This document shows, one piece after another, positions 18,371-29,098 of a DNA stretch of 64,000 nt. A model generated the notes under the pieces. That model saw only the letters and a program-made list of their open reading frames with translations. It did no database searches and was not told where the DNA came from. Numbering within the stretch: the first letter of the stretch is position 1; each line of letters starts with the position of its first letter. The position numbers were made by a program, and so were the translations under genes. Origin of the DNA: Natronomonas marina (lineage in GTDB: Archaea > Halobacteriota > Halobacteria > Halobacteriales > Haloarculaceae); assembly GCF_024298905.1 (NCBI RefSeq), contig NZ_CP101154.1:62001-126000 (forward strand), in the 5' to 3' direction.

Positions 18371-18476
18371 AGTACCCCTTGCTTCCCTGCGGAGCTACTT
18401 AAGCATCCCTTTTCGGGACCGCCGTCGTGCCCGCTCGACGGGGGCCAACGGGGGATTTTAGTCGCTGTGGCACCTC
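18371..18476. promoter_or_regulatory. Divergent promoters for rpsL-rpsG and a small zinc-type gene
   Basis: The minus-strand box ctacttaagc (18395-18404) serves rpsL. On the plus strand gggattttagt (about 18452-18462) serves the small gene at 18477. The plus-strand spacing would fit a transcript starting near 18484, so translation of that gene could begin at the GTG at 18486 rather than 18477. Confidence 0.5.
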
Positions 18477-18791
18477 GTGCCACGCGTGCCGTCGACACCC
18501 GAGGGCGGACCGCGAACCTACGCCATCGCCGCCGGCGACGCCGACTGCGAGCACGACGCACTCTCGGAACTGGGCGGCGACGCCGGCGCCAACCGCTACT
18601 TCCGGTGTCGCTCCTGTGGCGGCGTCCTCGTGCGGGAGTCGCCGATGCAGAGCGAGGGCACCGACGTCGACCTCGGCACCGTCGACCCCCGGATGGACGA
18701 CCTGCTGGCGGACCTCGACCACTACCACGACCGGCAACCCGCGTCCCCCCTCGACCGCGCCGCCGACGCCCTCCGTCGGCTGCTACGGTAG
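18477..18791 (+). CDS. Small CxxC protein between rpsL and nusA
   Basis: Encodes 104 residues from the GTG at 18477, or 101 from the GTG at 18486, which better fits the promoter box. A single CRSCGG motif (about residues 44-49), with an earlier Cys-Glu-His, suggests a small zinc-ribbon or half-ribbon. The rest is acidic with a helical, Arg-rich C terminus. It runs opposite to the surrounding ribosomal and polymerase genes and its last nine bases overlap the end of nusA. It splits nusA from rpsL, which are contiguous in the classic archaeal operon. Function unknown. Confidence 0.65.
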   Translation: MPRVPSTPEGGPRTYAIAAGDADCEHDALSELGGDAGANRYFRCRSCGGVLVRESPMQSEGTDVDLGTVDPRMDDLLADLDHYHDRQPASPLDRAADALRRLLR

Positions 18792-19208
18792 CTCTATCTC
18801 GTCGACGCCGAAGTGTCGCCCGGCCAACCGCCGGGCCAACTCGATGTTGCGGCCGTCGGCGCCGATGGCGACGCCGCGGTCCTCGCGGTCGACCTCCGCG
18901 TAGGCGACGGTCGTGTCGTTCTCGCTGATGGTCACGTTGTAGACGGCCGCCGGCGCCAGGGCGTTGGCCACGAAGGCCGCCGCCGTGTCCGCGCCCTCGA
19001 CGATTTCGACGGCGCGGCCCAGTTTCTCCTCGAGTCGCTGGACGTGCTCGCCGCCCGGTCCGATGGCCTGCCCCATCGTCCCCGGCGGGACGACGAAGAC
19101 AACCCGGTCGTACTCCTCGTCGACGATGCAGTCGGTCGCCGCGACGTCGGTCTCGGCGTCGAGGACCGCGATGTGCCGTCTGGCCTCGTCGGTGAGCGTG
19201 ACGGCCAC
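18783..19208 (-). CDS. nusA: NusA-like transcription termination/antitermination protein (KH domains)
   Basis: A 141-residue archaeal NusA, which consists only of the two KH RNA-binding domains of bacterial NusA and lacks the N-terminal polymerase-binding and S1 domains. KH signatures are visible as GTMGQAIGPGGEHVQRLEEK (about 63-82), with its GxxG loop, and GVAIGADGRNIELARRLAG (about 113-131). It starts five bases after the rpoA2 stop and belongs to the RNA polymerase operon. Archaeal NusA has been connected to termination and RNA binding; the exact role here is inferred from the family. Confidence 0.93.
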   Translation of the reverse strand: MAVTLTDEARRHIAVLDAETDVAATDCIVDEEYDRVVFVVPPGTMGQAIGPGGEHVQRLEEKLGRAVEIVEGADTAAAFVANALAPAAVYNVTISENDTTVAYAEVDREDRGVAIGADGRNIELARRLAGRHFGVDEIELP

Positions 19209-19212
19209 GGCC

Positions 19213-21894
19213 TCAGTCGTCGGCAGTCCCGCCGTCGGCGCGCTTCGCGCTCATCCGCAGGTCGACGTCGCCGGTGCCGAGTTTGATGGGCTTGCCGACG
19301 ATGACGTTCTCCGTGACCCCGTCGAGGGCGTCGACCTCGCCGTGGATGGCGGCGTCAAGCAGGTGGTTGACCGTCACCTCGAACGCGGCGCGGGCGAGCA
19401 CCGAGTCCTTGTTGCCGGAGATGCCGTGCCGGCCGATGGACTCTATCTCGCCGTTGTTCGTCATGATGTCCGCGACCAGCATCAGGTGCCGGATGTTCAC
19501 GTCGTCCAGCCCCTGCTCCTCGAGGGTGTTCATCGTCTCCTCGATGATGGCCTCGCGGGCCGCCTCGATGCCGAGGTTCTTGTGGATCTCGTGGATGTTG
19601 TTGCAGGTCGTCCGCGAGGCGTCGACGCCCTCGATGTCGAGGACGTCGCCGAACGACGACCCCTCGGTGTAGAGGACGAACTCCTCGCCGTCGTCGAGTT
19701 CCTCCTTCCGGATGACGACGCGGCTGATCTCGTCGATGCCCTTGAACACGACCTCCCGGAGCTCCTCGACGAGCTGGAGCAGTTCGCGGTAGGAGGGCTG
19801 GTCGGGCCCGAACTCGATGATGGCCGGTTCCGGCTGGACGGTGTCGACGCCCAGCTTCGACTCGATGGTGTCGGCGATCTCGCCGGCCACCTCGTCGAGG
19901 CTCTCGACGGTCGGCCACCGCTCCTCCAGCGTCTCCTCGTTGAGGTCGATGCGGACCAGCATGTCCGCGACGTTCGTCGAGACGTCGCCCAACGCGAGGA
20001 TGCGCGTCGCCTCGATCTTCCAGACCACCTCGTGGGCCTTCTCGCGGTCCGTCGCGTACTCGTCCTCGAGGTGGACCGTCATCATCGGCGTGTCCGGCGT
20101 CTTCCGGGCGTCCACCAGTTCGATGAGCCGCGGCAGCCCCTGCGTGACGTCGATTTCCGCGACGCCCGCGTAGTGGAACGTGTTCATCGTGTTGTGCGTC
20201 ACGACGCCCTCGGCGGTCGTGAACGTCTCCAGGCCACTAACGGAGAAGTCGTAGACGTATTCGTGGTTGCTCTCGACCGTCTCGATGGACTCGATTCGGT
20301 CCCACACGACATCGCCCGTCACTGCGCGTCGAAGGGCGTCGACTTCAGGGTGTGGCCCGTCGAGTTCCGATTCGGCCTCGGCGACGAGGCGGGTGAGCCG
20401 ATTCCGGCCGATGCGCTGTCGCTTCGTCGCGCTGTTCACCTGCCGTTTCGGGATTCCGGCAGCTTCGGCCACCGCGTCGAGCGAATCGCCGAAGTTCGGA
20501 ATCTGATCGGTCGCGTCGGGGCCATCGGTGTCGATCCCGTCGGCGAGTGCGTCGAGGGCCTCACTCCGTTCGCCGACCATACCGATACGGTCGACGAATC
20601 GCGGAACGTGTTTCTTCGGAACACGCAGCGTCCGGGAGTCGTCCTGTTCCCCGAGCGTCGCGTACACGTCGAACCGAGCGAGTAGTAGCGCGATGCCCGC
20701 GGTGAGCCGGTTGCTGACCGAACTGGACCGAACGGCGTTCTTTCCGACGTTTCCGTCACCGCTAAAGTATCCTCGAAGGAGTCCGGCGACGAACGACTCG
20801 TCCGCCCCGACGGCGAAGCCGGGAATCGTCTTCTCGCCGTCGGTCACGCACGCAGCACGGAGGAAGTCGGTCAGCACCGTGCCGTTGAGTCGGATGTCGT
20901 ATCCGTCCGCGAAGCCGCTGTCGTTCTCGTATTCGTTCACCGAGAGGTCGAACCGCGCCGCGAACGAGCGGATTCGGGACTGGAACTCCGGGTCGACGTT
21001 CGACACGGAGACGTAGTAGTCAGTCAGGGAGCCCTCGGCGAGCCACGCGCCGACGAAGAAGCCCGTCTCCTCGTCGAGCGGGAATCGCTCCGGGAGTCCG
21101 ACGGTCCCCTGTGTCGGATACACAGCGTGCTCGTCGAGTCGCCCCGACTCGAGAGCATCCAGTTTGTTCCGACGTTGGTCCGCACCACCCGGAACGGCCT
21201 CGGTACCGCCGTCGGTGAGCGCGGAGGTGTACCAGTAGTCGCTGGCCGGGAGATACTCCCGCAGGTCGACGGAATCGCTGCCGGCGGCATCGATAGACGA
21301 CACGACCGGGAGCCAGTCGCCGACATCGAGATTTTCGCCGGCAACGGGGACGACCTCGTTGTCCCGCCGGGTGACGAACGAGTGAGCCTTCGTCGCACGA
21401 ACCGACCGGCCGGACTCCAGTTCGAACCGGAGCAGTTCGTCAGGCGTCTCGTGTCGGCTGACCTCTTCGACCGGCTTCCACTCGACGGTCTCGTCCGACG
21501 AGAGACTCGGAACTTCCAGACCGTCCGGTGCGAGTGCGACCTCGTGTCCGTCCAGCTGCCGCGCCTCCCGGCCCTCGATTAGCGAGTCGACGAGCGGGCC
21601 GATTTCGGTTACCTCGGTCTCGCCGTCGTGTCGGACGACGACTCGTTCGTCCGACGGCACCGACATCTGCGTTCCGGGCTCGCCGATGGACTGCGCCGAG
21701 ACGGTGCCGACGGGGTCCAGCGGGTCGACGCGCGTCTCGAGGTACTGTGACTCGACGGCCTCGACGATTTGCTCGGCGTGGTCGACCGTCACGTCCTCCC
21801 GGGAGCCGACGGTCTCGTAGACCTCGTCCTTCAGCCGTCGGGGGAGATCCGAGGATTCGACCAGTTCCTCGACGTCGTCGGGAACCTCAGTCAT
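19213..21894 (-). CDS. rpoA2: RNA polymerase subunit A'' with in-frame intein
   Basis: The 893-residue precursor contains a 402-residue subunit A'' (C-terminal third of the bacterial beta' equivalent), interrupted by a 491-residue intein. The N-extein is residues 1-77, ending in SIGEPGTQM, and the C-extein begins TMNTFHYAG. This junction is the trigger loop, which closes on the incoming nucleotide, so the unspliced protein cannot be catalytically competent. The C-extein carries the rest of the jaw and clamp regions ([35 protein letters not shown]). The ATG at 21894 overlaps the end of rpoA1 by eight bases; a longer open frame upstream is rejected. nusA follows after four bases. Confidence 0.96.
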   Translation of the reverse strand: MTEVPDDVEELVESSDLPRRLKDEVYETVGSREDVTVDHAEQIVEAVESQYLETRVDPLDPVGTVSAQSIGEPGTQMSVPSDERVVVRHDGETEVTEIGPLVDSLIEGREARQLDGHEVALAPDGLEVPSLSSDETVEWKPVEEVSRHETPDELLRFELESGRSVRATKAHSFVTRRDNEVVPVAGENLDVGDWLPVVSSIDAAGSDSVDLREYLPASDYWYTSALTDGGTEAVPGGADQRRNKLDALESGRLDEHAVYPTQGTVGLPERFPLDEETGFFVGAWLAEGSLTDYYVSVSNVDPEFQSRIRSFAARFDLSVNEYENDSGFADGYDIRLNGTVLTDFLRAACVTDGEKTIPGFAVGADESFVAGLLRGYFSGDGNVGKNAVRSSSVSNRLTAGIALLLARFDVYATLGEQDDSRTLRVPKKHVPRFVDRIGMVGERSEALDALADGIDTDGPDATDQIPNFGDSLDAVAEAAGIPKRQVNSATKRQRIGRNRLTRLVAEAESELDGPHPEVDALRRAVTGDVVWDRIESIETVESNHEYVYDFSVSGLETFTTAEGVVTHNTMNTFHYAGVAEIDVTQGLPRLIELVDARKTPDTPMMTVHLEDEYATDREKAHEVVWKIEATRILALGDVSTNVADMLVRIDLNEETLEERWPTVESLDEVAGEIADTIESKLGVDTVQPEPAIIEFGPDQPSYRELLQLVEELREVVFKGIDEISRVVIRKEELDDGEEFVLYTEGSSFGDVLDIEGVDASRTTCNNIHEIHKNLGIEAAREAIIEETMNTLEEQGLDDVNIRHLMLVADIMTNNGEIESIGRHGISGNKDSVLARAAFEVTVNHLLDAAIHGEVDALDGVTENVIVGKPIKLGTGDVDLRMSAKRADGGTADD
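20191..21663 (-). mobile_element. Intein with LAGLIDADG homing endonuclease in RpoA''
   Basis: A 491-residue protein-splicing element, residues 78-568 of the precursor. It begins with Ser1 ([10 protein letters not shown]) and ends with the penultimate His-Asn pair (GVVTHN), followed by Thr as the +1 nucleophile. The splicing block B motif TKAH is at intein residues 91-94 and block F ([13 protein letters not shown]) at about 469-481. Between them is a dodecapeptide homing endonuclease with two LAGLIDADG-like motifs, GAWLAEGSL (205-213) and [10 protein letters not shown] (295-304), the catalytic acids being Glu210 and Asp303. Both motifs look intact, so the element may still be mobile. RNA polymerase A'' inteins are known from other archaea. 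Confidence 0.95.
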
Positions 21895-24838
21895 CGGACT
21901 CCACCTCCGTGCCGCCGGCGGCGCGCCACGACTCGCCGTGCTCCGAGAGGTTCGTCGTCGGCTCGTCGATGCCGAGGAACTCCCGCTTTGCGGCCTCGGT
22001 GTCGAACTCCTCTTCGACGATGCGGTCGGTGATGGACTCGACATCGATGTCGAACTCCTCGCCGGAGGAGACCCGGACCGGCGAGGTGCCGTCCTCGCCG
22101 AACTCGAACTGGACGACGGTGTCGGAGGTGTCCCGGACGGTACCGTCGTACTGCGCTTCCAGTTCCGACAGCGCGTTGATAAGCCGGCGCTGGAGGTAGC
22201 CGGACTTCGAGGTCCGGACGGCGGTGTCGACCAGGCCCTCCCGGCCGCCCATCGCGTGGAAGAAGAACTCCTTGGGCGTCAGGCCGTTCCGGTAGGAGTT
22301 CTCGACGAAGCCGTGGGCGTCCGCCGAGAGGTCGTTCCGCTGGAAGTGACTCAGGGTGCGGTCCTCGTAGCCGCGGTTGATGCGCTCGCCGCGGACCGCC
22401 TGCTGGCCGACGCAGCCGGCCATCTGGGTGAGGTTCAGCATCGACCCACGGGCGCCGGACTGGGCCATCACCACGGCCGGGTTGTCGGTGTCGAAGTGGT
22501 CGTCGGCGATGTCGCCCGCCGAGTCGCGGGCCTTCCCGAGCGTCTGCATGATCTTCATCTCCAGGGTCTCGTCGACGGTCCGCCCGGGCAGCGACTCCAG
22601 TTCGCCGGCGCGGTAGGCCTCGATGAGGCTCTGGACCCGCTCGTAGGCGCTGTCGATGGCCTCACCGATCTGCTCTTCGGCGTCCCGCTCGATGGACTCG
22701 TCGTCGATGCCGATGGAGAACCCGAAGTGCATGATGGCCCGCATCGCCAGCGTCGCCACCTCGTTGACGAACTGCCGGGCGCGGGTGTTGCCGTACACCT
22801 TGCAGATGGTGTCGACGACCTCGCCGCCGAAGGCGCCGACGGCGTCCTCGTCGATGGTGCCGGAGACCAGCTGTCCCTCCTCGATGACGACGGTGTCGCC
22901 CGCCGAGGAGGTGAACTCGAGGCTGAGTCCGTCCGGCAGCAACTCCGAGAAGATGGTGCGGCCGGTCCAGTACTCCGTCCCCTCCTCGTCGGTGCCGTCC
23001 GGCTCCGGCAACTCGTCGATGCTCGTCGCTCGCAGCAGGTCCAGCGCCTGCGTCTCGTTGAACTGCGGGTTCTCGTTGGTCAGCAGGTACGTGCCGGAGA
23101 TGTGGTCCTGAATGGCGCCGATGATGTTCTCGCCGAACCGGGGGCTGAGAATCTGCTCTTGGACCCGCATCAGGACGCGGGCTTCCGCACGGGCCTCCTC
23201 GTTCTGGAGGGCGTGCATGTTCATCTCGTCGCCGTCGAAGTCGGCGTTGTACGGCGGACAGACCGTCGTGTTCAGCCGGAACGTCTTGTACGGCATCACC
23301 ACGACCTCGTGGGCCATGATGGACATCCGGTGCAGCGACGGCTGCCGGTTGAAGATGACGATGTCGCCGTCGATGAGGTGGCGGGCGACCTCCCATCCCG
23401 GCTCTATCTTCTCGGCCAGCTCCTCGCAGTTCTTCTCGGTTACCTTCAGCCGTCGGCCGTCCGGCCGCTTGACGTAGTTGGCGCCCGGATGTTCCTCGGG
23501 CCCGTTTGCGACGTAGCGGCGGGCCTCCGAGAGGTTCCGCTCGTTGACGTTCATCGTCTGGGTCATCTCGCTTGCGACCCGGTCGGGCACGCCGACCTCG
23601 TTCAGCGACAGGGTGGGGTCCGGCGAGATGACGGTCCGTGCCGAGAAGTTCACGCGCTTGCCGGACAGCGAGCCGCGGAAGCGGCCCTCCTTGCCCTTCA
23701 GCCGCTGGGAGAGCGTCTTCAGCGGCCGGCCGGACCGGTGCCGGGCCGGCGGCGTCCCGCTGATCTCGTTGTCCATGAACGTCGTGACGTGGTACTGCAG
23801 CAGTTCCCAGAGGTCCTCGATGATGAGCTGTGGGGCGCCGGCCTCGCGGTTCTCCATGAACCGCTGGTTGATGCGGATGATGTCGACCAGCTTGTGCGTG
23901 AGGTCGTCCTCGCTGCGCTGGCCGTTGTCCAGCGTGATCGAGGGCCGGGCGGTGACCGGCGGCACCGGCAGCACCGTCAGTATCATCCACTCCGGCCGGG
24001 ACTTCTCGGAGCTGATGCCCAGCACCTCGATGTCCTCGTCGGGGATGTCCTCGAACCAGTCGCGGATGTCCGAGGGCATCAGCTTGTTCATGTCCTCCTC
24101 GGTGAGGTCGACGTCCAGGGCCTTCTCGATGGCCTCCCGGTCGTCGCGCTTCGGCCGGAACTCCCCGGAGAGGATCTGGTTGATGCGCTCCACCTCGACG
24201 CCGGTCTCCTCGGACAGTTCGGCCGGCGACACCGGCTCGCGGTCCTCGTCGTCGCCCTCGCCGTCGGGGTCCCGGCCCTCCATCGCCGCCGCGATTCGTT
24301 CGGGGTACTCCGAGGACAGCACCTGCTGGACCTCGTAGTACGTCGTCGGCTTCTCGTGGTTGATGTCGTACTGCTTCTCGCCGCAGTGCGGACAGCGGTC
24401 CTTCTTCCTGGCCATCCGGATGGCCGCCTTCGTCACGTCGTTGAGGTCCTCGCCGAGCTGGCGGGTGCGGTCGAGCCGGCTCCGGAACTCGTTTTTCTCC
24501 TCCTCGGTGAGACAGAGCCGCGAGCACTCCCGGCAGGTCCCCCGCAGGAGCCGGCGGATGAGTTTGGCGTGGCCGACGTGGATGACCGGCGCCGCGAGCT
24601 CGATGTGACCGAAGTGGCCGTTACAGGAGCCGGAGTGCTTCCCGCAGGTCTTGCACTCCAGTCCGGGGTCGATGACGCCCAGCCGCGGGTCCATCAGGCC
24701 CATGTCGATGGGGAAGCCGTCGTCGTCGTACGTGTCGGCCGTGATGACCTTCGTGGCCGACATGTCGCGGTACTCCTCGGGGTCCATCAGCCCGAAGCTG
24801 AGCGACCCGATTTCCTTGGGTGCTTGTCCGTCCATCAT
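21887..24838 (-). CDS. rpoA1: RNA polymerase subunit A'
   Basis: A 983-residue large subunit of archaeal RNA polymerase (N-terminal two thirds of the beta' equivalent). It holds the catalytic magnesium-binding motif NADFDGDEM. Zinc-binding cysteines occur near the N terminus ([17 protein letters not shown]) and in CRECSRLCL and CPHCGEKQ. The bridge-helix region and the [18 protein letters not shown] segment are near the C terminus. An acidic insertion (about 185-200) is a salt adaptation. The ATG at 24838 overlaps the rpoB1 stop by four bases. The uninterrupted chain shows that the intein in this polymerase is confined to A''. Confidence 0.98.
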   Translation of the reverse strand: MMDGQAPKEIGSLSFGLMDPEEYRDMSATKVITADTYDDDGFPIDMGLMDPRLGVIDPGLECKTCGKHSGSCNGHFGHIELAAPVIHVGHAKLIRRLLRGTCRECSRLCLTEEEKNEFRSRLDRTRQLGEDLNDVTKAAIRMARKKDRCPHCGEKQYDINHEKPTTYYEVQQVLSSEYPERIAAAMEGRDPDGEGDDEDREPVSPAELSEETGVEVERINQILSGEFRPKRDDREAIEKALDVDLTEEDMNKLMPSDIRDWFEDIPDEDIEVLGISSEKSRPEWMILTVLPVPPVTARPSITLDNGQRSEDDLTHKLVDIIRINQRFMENREAGAPQLIIEDLWELLQYHVTTFMDNEISGTPPARHRSGRPLKTLSQRLKGKEGRFRGSLSGKRVNFSARTVISPDPTLSLNEVGVPDRVASEMTQTMNVNERNLSEARRYVANGPEEHPGANYVKRPDGRRLKVTEKNCEELAEKIEPGWEVARHLIDGDIVIFNRQPSLHRMSIMAHEVVVMPYKTFRLNTTVCPPYNADFDGDEMNMHALQNEEARAEARVLMRVQEQILSPRFGENIIGAIQDHISGTYLLTNENPQFNETQALDLLRATSIDELPEPDGTDEEGTEYWTGRTIFSELLPDGLSLEFTSSAGDTVVIEEGQLVSGTIDEDAVGAFGGEVVDTICKVYGNTRARQFVNEVATLAMRAIMHFGFSIGIDDESIERDAEEQIGEAIDSAYERVQSLIEAYRAGELESLPGRTVDETLEMKIMQTLGKARDSAGDIADDHFDTDNPAVVMAQSGARGSMLNLTQMAGCVGQQAVRGERINRGYEDRTLSHFQRNDLSADAHGFVENSYRNGLTPKEFFFHAMGGREGLVDTAVRTSKSGYLQRRLINALSELEAQYDGTVRDTSDTVVQFEFGEDGTSPVRVSSGEEFDIDVESITDRIVEEEFDTEAAKREFLGIDEPTTNLSEHGESWRAAGGTEVESDD

Positions 24839-26661
24839 ACAGCGTCCTCCAGTTCGATCCGCGGCGCGATGCCAAGCGCCTTCATCTCGTCCAGCAGTAG
24901 CTTGAACGCGTAACTCATCTCCACCTCGTGGACGTCGGTCTCCTCCTCACAGTTCGGACAGTAGACGCGCCGCTGCTCGACGTTCTCGACGGCGCTCATG
25001 CCACACTGCCCGCAGACGTGAATCCACTCGCGGTCGGACTCGTCGAGCAGTCGCTCCTTCAGCGTCATGGCGGCGCCGTGCCCGATGAAGACGTCCCGCT
25101 CCATCTCGCCGATACGGAGGCCGCCCTCGCGGGCGCGCCCCTCCGTCGGCTGGCGGGTCAGCACCTGCACCGGCCCCCGCGAGCGGGCGTGCAGTTTGTT
25201 CGAGACCATGTGGTAGAGCTTCTGGTAGAAGATGACGCCGACGAAGATTTCGGCCTCGATCTTCTCGCCCGTGATGCCCGAGTACATGACCTCCTTGCCG
25301 TTGGACTTGAAGCCGCGGTCGATCAGCGACTCCCGGAGTTCGTCCTCGGTCTCGCCCTGGAACGGCGTCCCGTCGACGCGGCGCCCCTCCAGGGAGCCGA
25401 CCTTCCCGCCGAGCATCTCCAGGATGTGCCCGACCGTCATCCGGGAGGGCAAGGCGTGGGGATTCAGGATGAGGTCCGGCACGACGCCGTCCTGGGTGAA
25501 CGGCATGTCCTCTTGGGGGGCGAGGTGGCCGACGACCCCCTTCTGGCCGTGCCGGGAGGCGAACTTGTCGCCGAGTTCCGGCACCCGCTCGTCGCGGACC
25601 TTCACCTTCGAGAGCTTCGAGCCGTCCTCGCCCTCCATCAGGGTGACGGTGTCGACGACGCCGGACTCGCCGGAGCGCATCGTCACCGACGTCTCCCGGC
25701 GCTTCTGCGGGGAGAGACCGCCCATCTCGTCCGGTTCCTCCAGGAATCGCGGCGGCGACGTCTTCCCCAGCAGGACGTCGTTTTCGCCGACCTTCGTTTC
25801 GGGGTTGACGAGGCCGTCCTCGTCGAGGTGGGTGTAGGCCTCCTCGCCGCGGGCGCCACGGACCTCGTCGTCCGGAATCTCGAAGCGGTCCTCCTGGCCG
25901 CCGGGGTAGCGGCGCTCCTCGCCCTCGTACGTTCGGAAGAAGTGCGAGCGGGCGAGAGCGCGCTCGACGCTGGCCTTGTTCATCACCAAGGCGTCCTCGA
26001 TGTTGAACCCCTCGTAGGACATGACGGCGACGACGAAGTTCTGTGCGGCCGGCCGGTCGTCGTAGCCGATCTGCTCGGTCGTCTGGGTCTTGACGATGGA
26101 CAGCTGGGGGTAGTGCAGCAGGTGCTGGCGCGTGTCGGGCCGGATGCGGTAGTTCGCGCTCGGCAGGCCCAGCGACTGCTTGATCATCCCCGACCCCATC
26201 GTGATTCGCGGCGAGGCGTTGTGCTCGGGGTACGGAATCATCCCCGCGCCGATGCCGAACATCAGCTGGGGGTCGACCTCGAGGTGGGTGTGGTCCTCGG
26301 AGAGTTCGTCCTCGTCGACGGCGACGTAGATATCCTCCTCCTCCTCGGCGTCGATGAACTCGACGTAGCCGCGGTCGACGAGCGCCTCGAAGGAGAGTTC
26401 GCCGTCCTCGACGGCCTCGATTTCTTCGTCGGTGACCAGCGGCTCGCCGTCCTCGACGACGATGAGTGGCCGCCGGGCGCGGCCGGCGTCGGCGTTGACG
26501 ATGACCTCGTCGGTCCGGTCCCGGACCGCGACGTTGACCATCTCGTCGATCTCGCCGCGACGCCGGGACTCTCGGATGTCGTTTGCGAGCTTGTGCGGGT
26601 CCGGGTGGGTGCCGATCAGGCTCCCGTTCACGTAGACTTTCGCGTCTCGTCCTTGGCTCAT
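24835..26661 (-). CDS. rpoB1: RNA polymerase subunit B' (C-terminal half of split B)
   Basis: A 608-residue subunit corresponding to the C-terminal half of the beta subunit. It includes the catalytic-centre segment [19 protein letters not shown], the hybrid-binding [26 protein letters not shown] region and a C-terminal zinc ribbon (CGQCGM and CPNC, about residues 555-583) that clamps against A'. The gene follows rpoB2 after a single base and overlaps rpoA1. The split of B into two polypeptides is characteristic of haloarchaea and many methanogens. Confidence 0.98.
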   Translation of the reverse strand: MSQGRDAKVYVNGSLIGTHPDPHKLANDIRESRRRGEIDEMVNVAVRDRTDEVIVNADAGRARRPLIVVEDGEPLVTDEEIEAVEDGELSFEALVDRGYVEFIDAEEEEDIYVAVDEDELSEDHTHLEVDPQLMFGIGAGMIPYPEHNASPRITMGSGMIKQSLGLPSANYRIRPDTRQHLLHYPQLSIVKTQTTEQIGYDDRPAAQNFVVAVMSYEGFNIEDALVMNKASVERALARSHFFRTYEGEERRYPGGQEDRFEIPDDEVRGARGEEAYTHLDEDGLVNPETKVGENDVLLGKTSPPRFLEEPDEMGGLSPQKRRETSVTMRSGESGVVDTVTLMEGEDGSKLSKVKVRDERVPELGDKFASRHGQKGVVGHLAPQEDMPFTQDGVVPDLILNPHALPSRMTVGHILEMLGGKVGSLEGRRVDGTPFQGETEDELRESLIDRGFKSNGKEVMYSGITGEKIEAEIFVGVIFYQKLYHMVSNKLHARSRGPVQVLTRQPTEGRAREGGLRIGEMERDVFIGHGAAMTLKERLLDESDREWIHVCGQCGMSAVENVEQRRVYCPNCEEETDVHEVEMSYAFKLLLDEMKALGIAPRIELEDAV

Positions 26662-26662
26662 A

Positions 26663-28228
26663 TTAGTCGTCCGCCATGTGTGTCTCGACCGTCTCGATTC
26701 CAGGAATGCCCTCCACGCCCATCGAGGCGAGCTCGCGTTTGAGCCCGCGCTCGTCGTCGACGTTCTGGGACAGCTCCATCGCCTGTGCGAAGTTCTTCAC
26801 CAGCCCACAGTTCGGTCCCTCGGGCGTCTCGGAGGGGCAGATGCGGCCCCACTGCGTGGCGTGGAGGTCCCGCGCCTCGAAGTGCGGCTGCGACCGCGAC
26901 AGCGGCGACCGGAGCCGCCGAAGGTGCGAGAGGACGCCCATGTAGTCCGTCCGGTCGACCAGCTGTGAGACGCCGGAGCGGCCGCCGACCCAGTTGCCCG
27001 TCGCAATCGGGTGCTCGAGCCGTTCGGTCAGCACGTCCGACCGGACGACGGTGTTGACCGACAGCTGGCGGTTCCGCATGTTCGCCCGCTCGAGCTGGTA
27101 CTTCACGTCCCGGGAGAGCTTGTTCAGCGCCGTCCGGAACAGGTCCTTCATCAGGTCGCCGCTCACTTTGAGGCGCTTGTTGGCGTAGTGGTCCTTGTCG
27201 TCGGCCTCCCGGCGCTCCAAGGCGAGTTCGAAACACGCCTCGGCCATCCGGCAGAGGTAGACGGCCTTGTTCATCCGGACCTCCTCGTCCTCGACGCCCT
27301 CCTCGTGGAGGTGCGGCAGGAGGTAGCGGTCGATGACGTAGTTGGCGCGCTTCAGCTGGTAGTTCTTCCCCTGGCCGGAGGCGACGCGCTGGCCGAGCGT
27401 CTCGATGGCCTCGGCGGTCGATTGGACCTCCGCGGCCTCCAGGTTCTCCAGCATGAACTTCACGATTTCCGGGTCGTCCGAAACGCGGTGGACGATTTCC
27501 TCGTCGGATTCGAGGCCGAGTGCCCGCACCAGCGTCACGAAGTTGATGGAGCCGGACACCGAGGGGAACGACACCTCGAGAATGCCGCTGCGGTTGCGCT
27601 CGCAGAGCACCAGCGCACGGTAGCCCCGGCGCTGGGAGAACGTCTTGGCGATCTGGATCTCGTCGCCGTACTTGGTGTCGTACTCGGCGAGGATCTTGTT
27701 CGGCGCGAGGTCCTCGCTGGTCATCAGCACCCGCTCGGAGCCGTTGACGATGAAGTAGCCGCCGGGGTCGGCGGGGTCCTCGCCGATCTCGATGAGTTCC
27801 TCGCGTGTGAAGCCGTTGATATTGCACTTGTTGGAGCCGACCATGATCGGCATCCGGCCGACCTTCGTCTCCGACTGGTCGACGATGTGTTCCTCTTCCT
27901 CCTCGCCGCCGCGCACGATGGTCATCTCCATGAACACCGGCGCCGAGTAGGTGATGTTCCGCAGGCGGGCCTCCTGGGGGTAGAGCAGTTCCTCGCTGCC
28001 GTCGGCCTCCCGGACCCGCGGCGTCACGATGCGGACGTTGCCGAGGTCCACGCGGACCGGTTCCTGGCCCTCCTTGTCGCCGATGTCGGTGTCGATGGAC
28101 TCCTTCTCGTCGACGACCTGCTGCATCCCCCGGTCGAGGAAGTTGTTGAACGACCGGAAGTGGTGTTCCGCGAGGCGGTCCCGCGAGAAGTACTCCCGGG
28201 AGATGGCGCGTCGGTCCTCCCGGTTCAT
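26663..28228 (-). CDS. rpoB2: RNA polymerase subunit B'' (N-terminal half of split B)
   Basis: A 521-residue subunit corresponding to the N-terminal half of beta (protrusion, lobe and fork). Recognisable stretches are [16 protein letters not shown], the [22 protein letters not shown] segment, and the fork-loop region with [22 protein letters not shown] and [13 protein letters not shown] near the end. It starts within the rpoH stop (four-base overlap) and ends one base before rpoB1, so the whole set is translated from one message. Confidence 0.98.
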   Translation of the reverse strand: MNREDRRAISREYFSRDRLAEHHFRSFNNFLDRGMQQVVDEKESIDTDIGDKEGQEPVRVDLGNVRIVTPRVREADGSEELLYPQEARLRNITYSAPVFMEMTIVRGGEEEEEHIVDQSETKVGRMPIMVGSNKCNINGFTREELIEIGEDPADPGGYFIVNGSERVLMTSEDLAPNKILAEYDTKYGDEIQIAKTFSQRRGYRALVLCERNRSGILEVSFPSVSGSINFVTLVRALGLESDEEIVHRVSDDPEIVKFMLENLEAAEVQSTAEAIETLGQRVASGQGKNYQLKRANYVIDRYLLPHLHEEGVEDEEVRMNKAVYLCRMAEACFELALERREADDKDHYANKRLKVSGDLMKDLFRTALNKLSRDVKYQLERANMRNRQLSVNTVVRSDVLTERLEHPIATGNWVGGRSGVSQLVDRTDYMGVLSHLRRLRSPLSRSQPHFEARDLHATQWGRICPSETPEGPNCGLVKNFAQAMELSQNVDDERGLKRELASMGVEGIPGIETVETHMADD

Positions 28229-28461
28229 TCTACCACCAGGCGATAGACGGTCGCCTCGTCGGTCGTCCGGGAGTCGCGGACGATCTCGATGACGTCGCCG
28301 ACTTCCGCGTCCGCCTCGAGGTCGCGGAGCGCGGGGTCCTTGCGCTCGATTTTCGGCAGGTCTGTGCGGTCGATGTCGTACTCCGCGAGCACGTCCTCGA
28401 CGTCGCCCTCGTCGAGAACCGAGTGCTCCGGAACCAGGTTGTGTTGGCTTACGTCTACCAT
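28225..28461 (-). CDS. rpoH: RNA polymerase subunit H
   Basis: A 78-residue subunit H, the archaeal homolog of the C-terminal domain of eukaryotic Rpb5, which sits on the jaw of the polymerase. The family core [31 protein letters not shown] and [13 protein letters not shown] is intact. It is the first gene of the RNA polymerase operon, and its promoter probably lies near a TATA-like gttaaatcc about 65-70 bases upstream (minus strand, about 28525-28533), which gives a leader of about 40 bases. Confidence 0.97.
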   Translation of the reverse strand: MVDVSQHNLVPEHSVLDEGDVEDVLAEYDIDRTDLPKIERKDPALRDLEADAEVGDVIEIVRDSRTTDEATVYRLVVE

Positions 28462-28766
28462 GTGTTGGGCTGGCCGGGTGAAGAAGCGGTCACGAGATAC
28501 TACAGCACCCTTCTGTCGGCAGGGATTTAACAGTTACCAAATCGGACGGCCAGGGCTACCCGTGCCGCCTCCAGTGCGGCACGCGACTGCTCGTTGGACG
28601 CAGTTGCACGCGAACTATCAAAAATCCTTGCACCGCGGTGTTCGGCCGCACTGACCGGCGACGGGCGCCCCGGTCGCCGGTTTCGCCGCGAGGGGTGTGT
28701 CAGCGCCCACCGCGCCGCCGTCCATTGGAAAGTCTTAAGGGTCGAACCCGGCTACCACGAGGTGAA
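28462..28766. other. Intergenic region between rpoH and tRNA-Asp
   Basis: This 305-base gap holds the leader and promoter of rpoH (TATA-like box near 28525-28533 on the minus strand) and, at the other end, the promoter of tRNA-Asp (cttaag near 28732-28737). A GC-rich stretch around 28660-28685 can form a strong hairpin (CCGGCGAC with GTCGCCGG). I see no credible protein gene in it. Confidence 0.5.
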
Positions 28767-28839
28767 GCCCGGGTGGTGTAGTGGCCCATCATACGACCCT
28801 GTCACGGTCGTGACGCGGGTTCAAATCCCGCCTCGGGCG
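28767..28839 (+). tRNA. tRNA-Asp (GTC)
   Basis: A complete 73-base cloverleaf. The acceptor stem GCCCGGG pairs with CTCGGGC (one G-U pair), the anticodon stem CGACC/GGTCG encloses the loop CTGTCAC with anticodon GTC, and the T arm is GCGGG-TTCAAAT-CCCGC. The discriminator is G and CCA is not encoded. It inserts aspartate, heavily used in these acidic proteins. Its T-loop and acceptor end recur twice more just downstream. Confidence 0.95.
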
Positions 28840-29098
28840 TATTCTGTCGCGGACTCTCCGAGCGAGGAGCGAAGCGACCTCACGGCGGATTTGAAGTAGA
28901 CGTAGACGCAGCCCGCGCAGGGCCGCAGGCCCGAGCAGGACCGTCTCGGCGTGGTTCAAATCCCGCCTCGGGCGTATTCTGTCGCGGACTCTCCGAGCGA
29001 GGAGCGAAGCGACCTCACGGCGGATTTGAAGTAGACGAGACGCAGCCCGCGCAGGGCCGCAGGCCCGAGCAGGACCGTCTCGGCGTGGTTCAAATCCC
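28818..29098 (+). repeat. Tandem repeats carrying the 3' end of tRNA-Asp
   Basis: A unit of 135 then 134 bases is repeated twice, followed by the start of a third copy. Each copy begins with GGTTCAAATCCCG, the T loop and 3' half of the tRNA-Asp T arm (28818, 28953, 29087); the first two continue through the acceptor CCTCGGGCG. The rest of the unit has a GAGCGAGGAGCGAAGCGA segment, an inverted T-loop-like GGATTTGAA, and a GCCCGCGCAGGGCCGCAGGCCC hairpin-rich stretch. The two full copies differ only by one deleted base. The third copy is broken by the IS630 element right after TTCAAATCC. Confidence 0.9.

Noticed and set aside
19213-22044. Upstream start for rpoA2 extending to 22044
   Set aside because: The extension is Ser/Arg-rich and overlaps rpoA1 by 150 bases; the ATG at 21894 gives the family-typical N terminus and a short overlap.
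28840-29098. CRISPR array
   Set aside because: Two large, near-identical 135-bp units without short repeats separated by unique spacers, and no cas genes; not a CRISPR.
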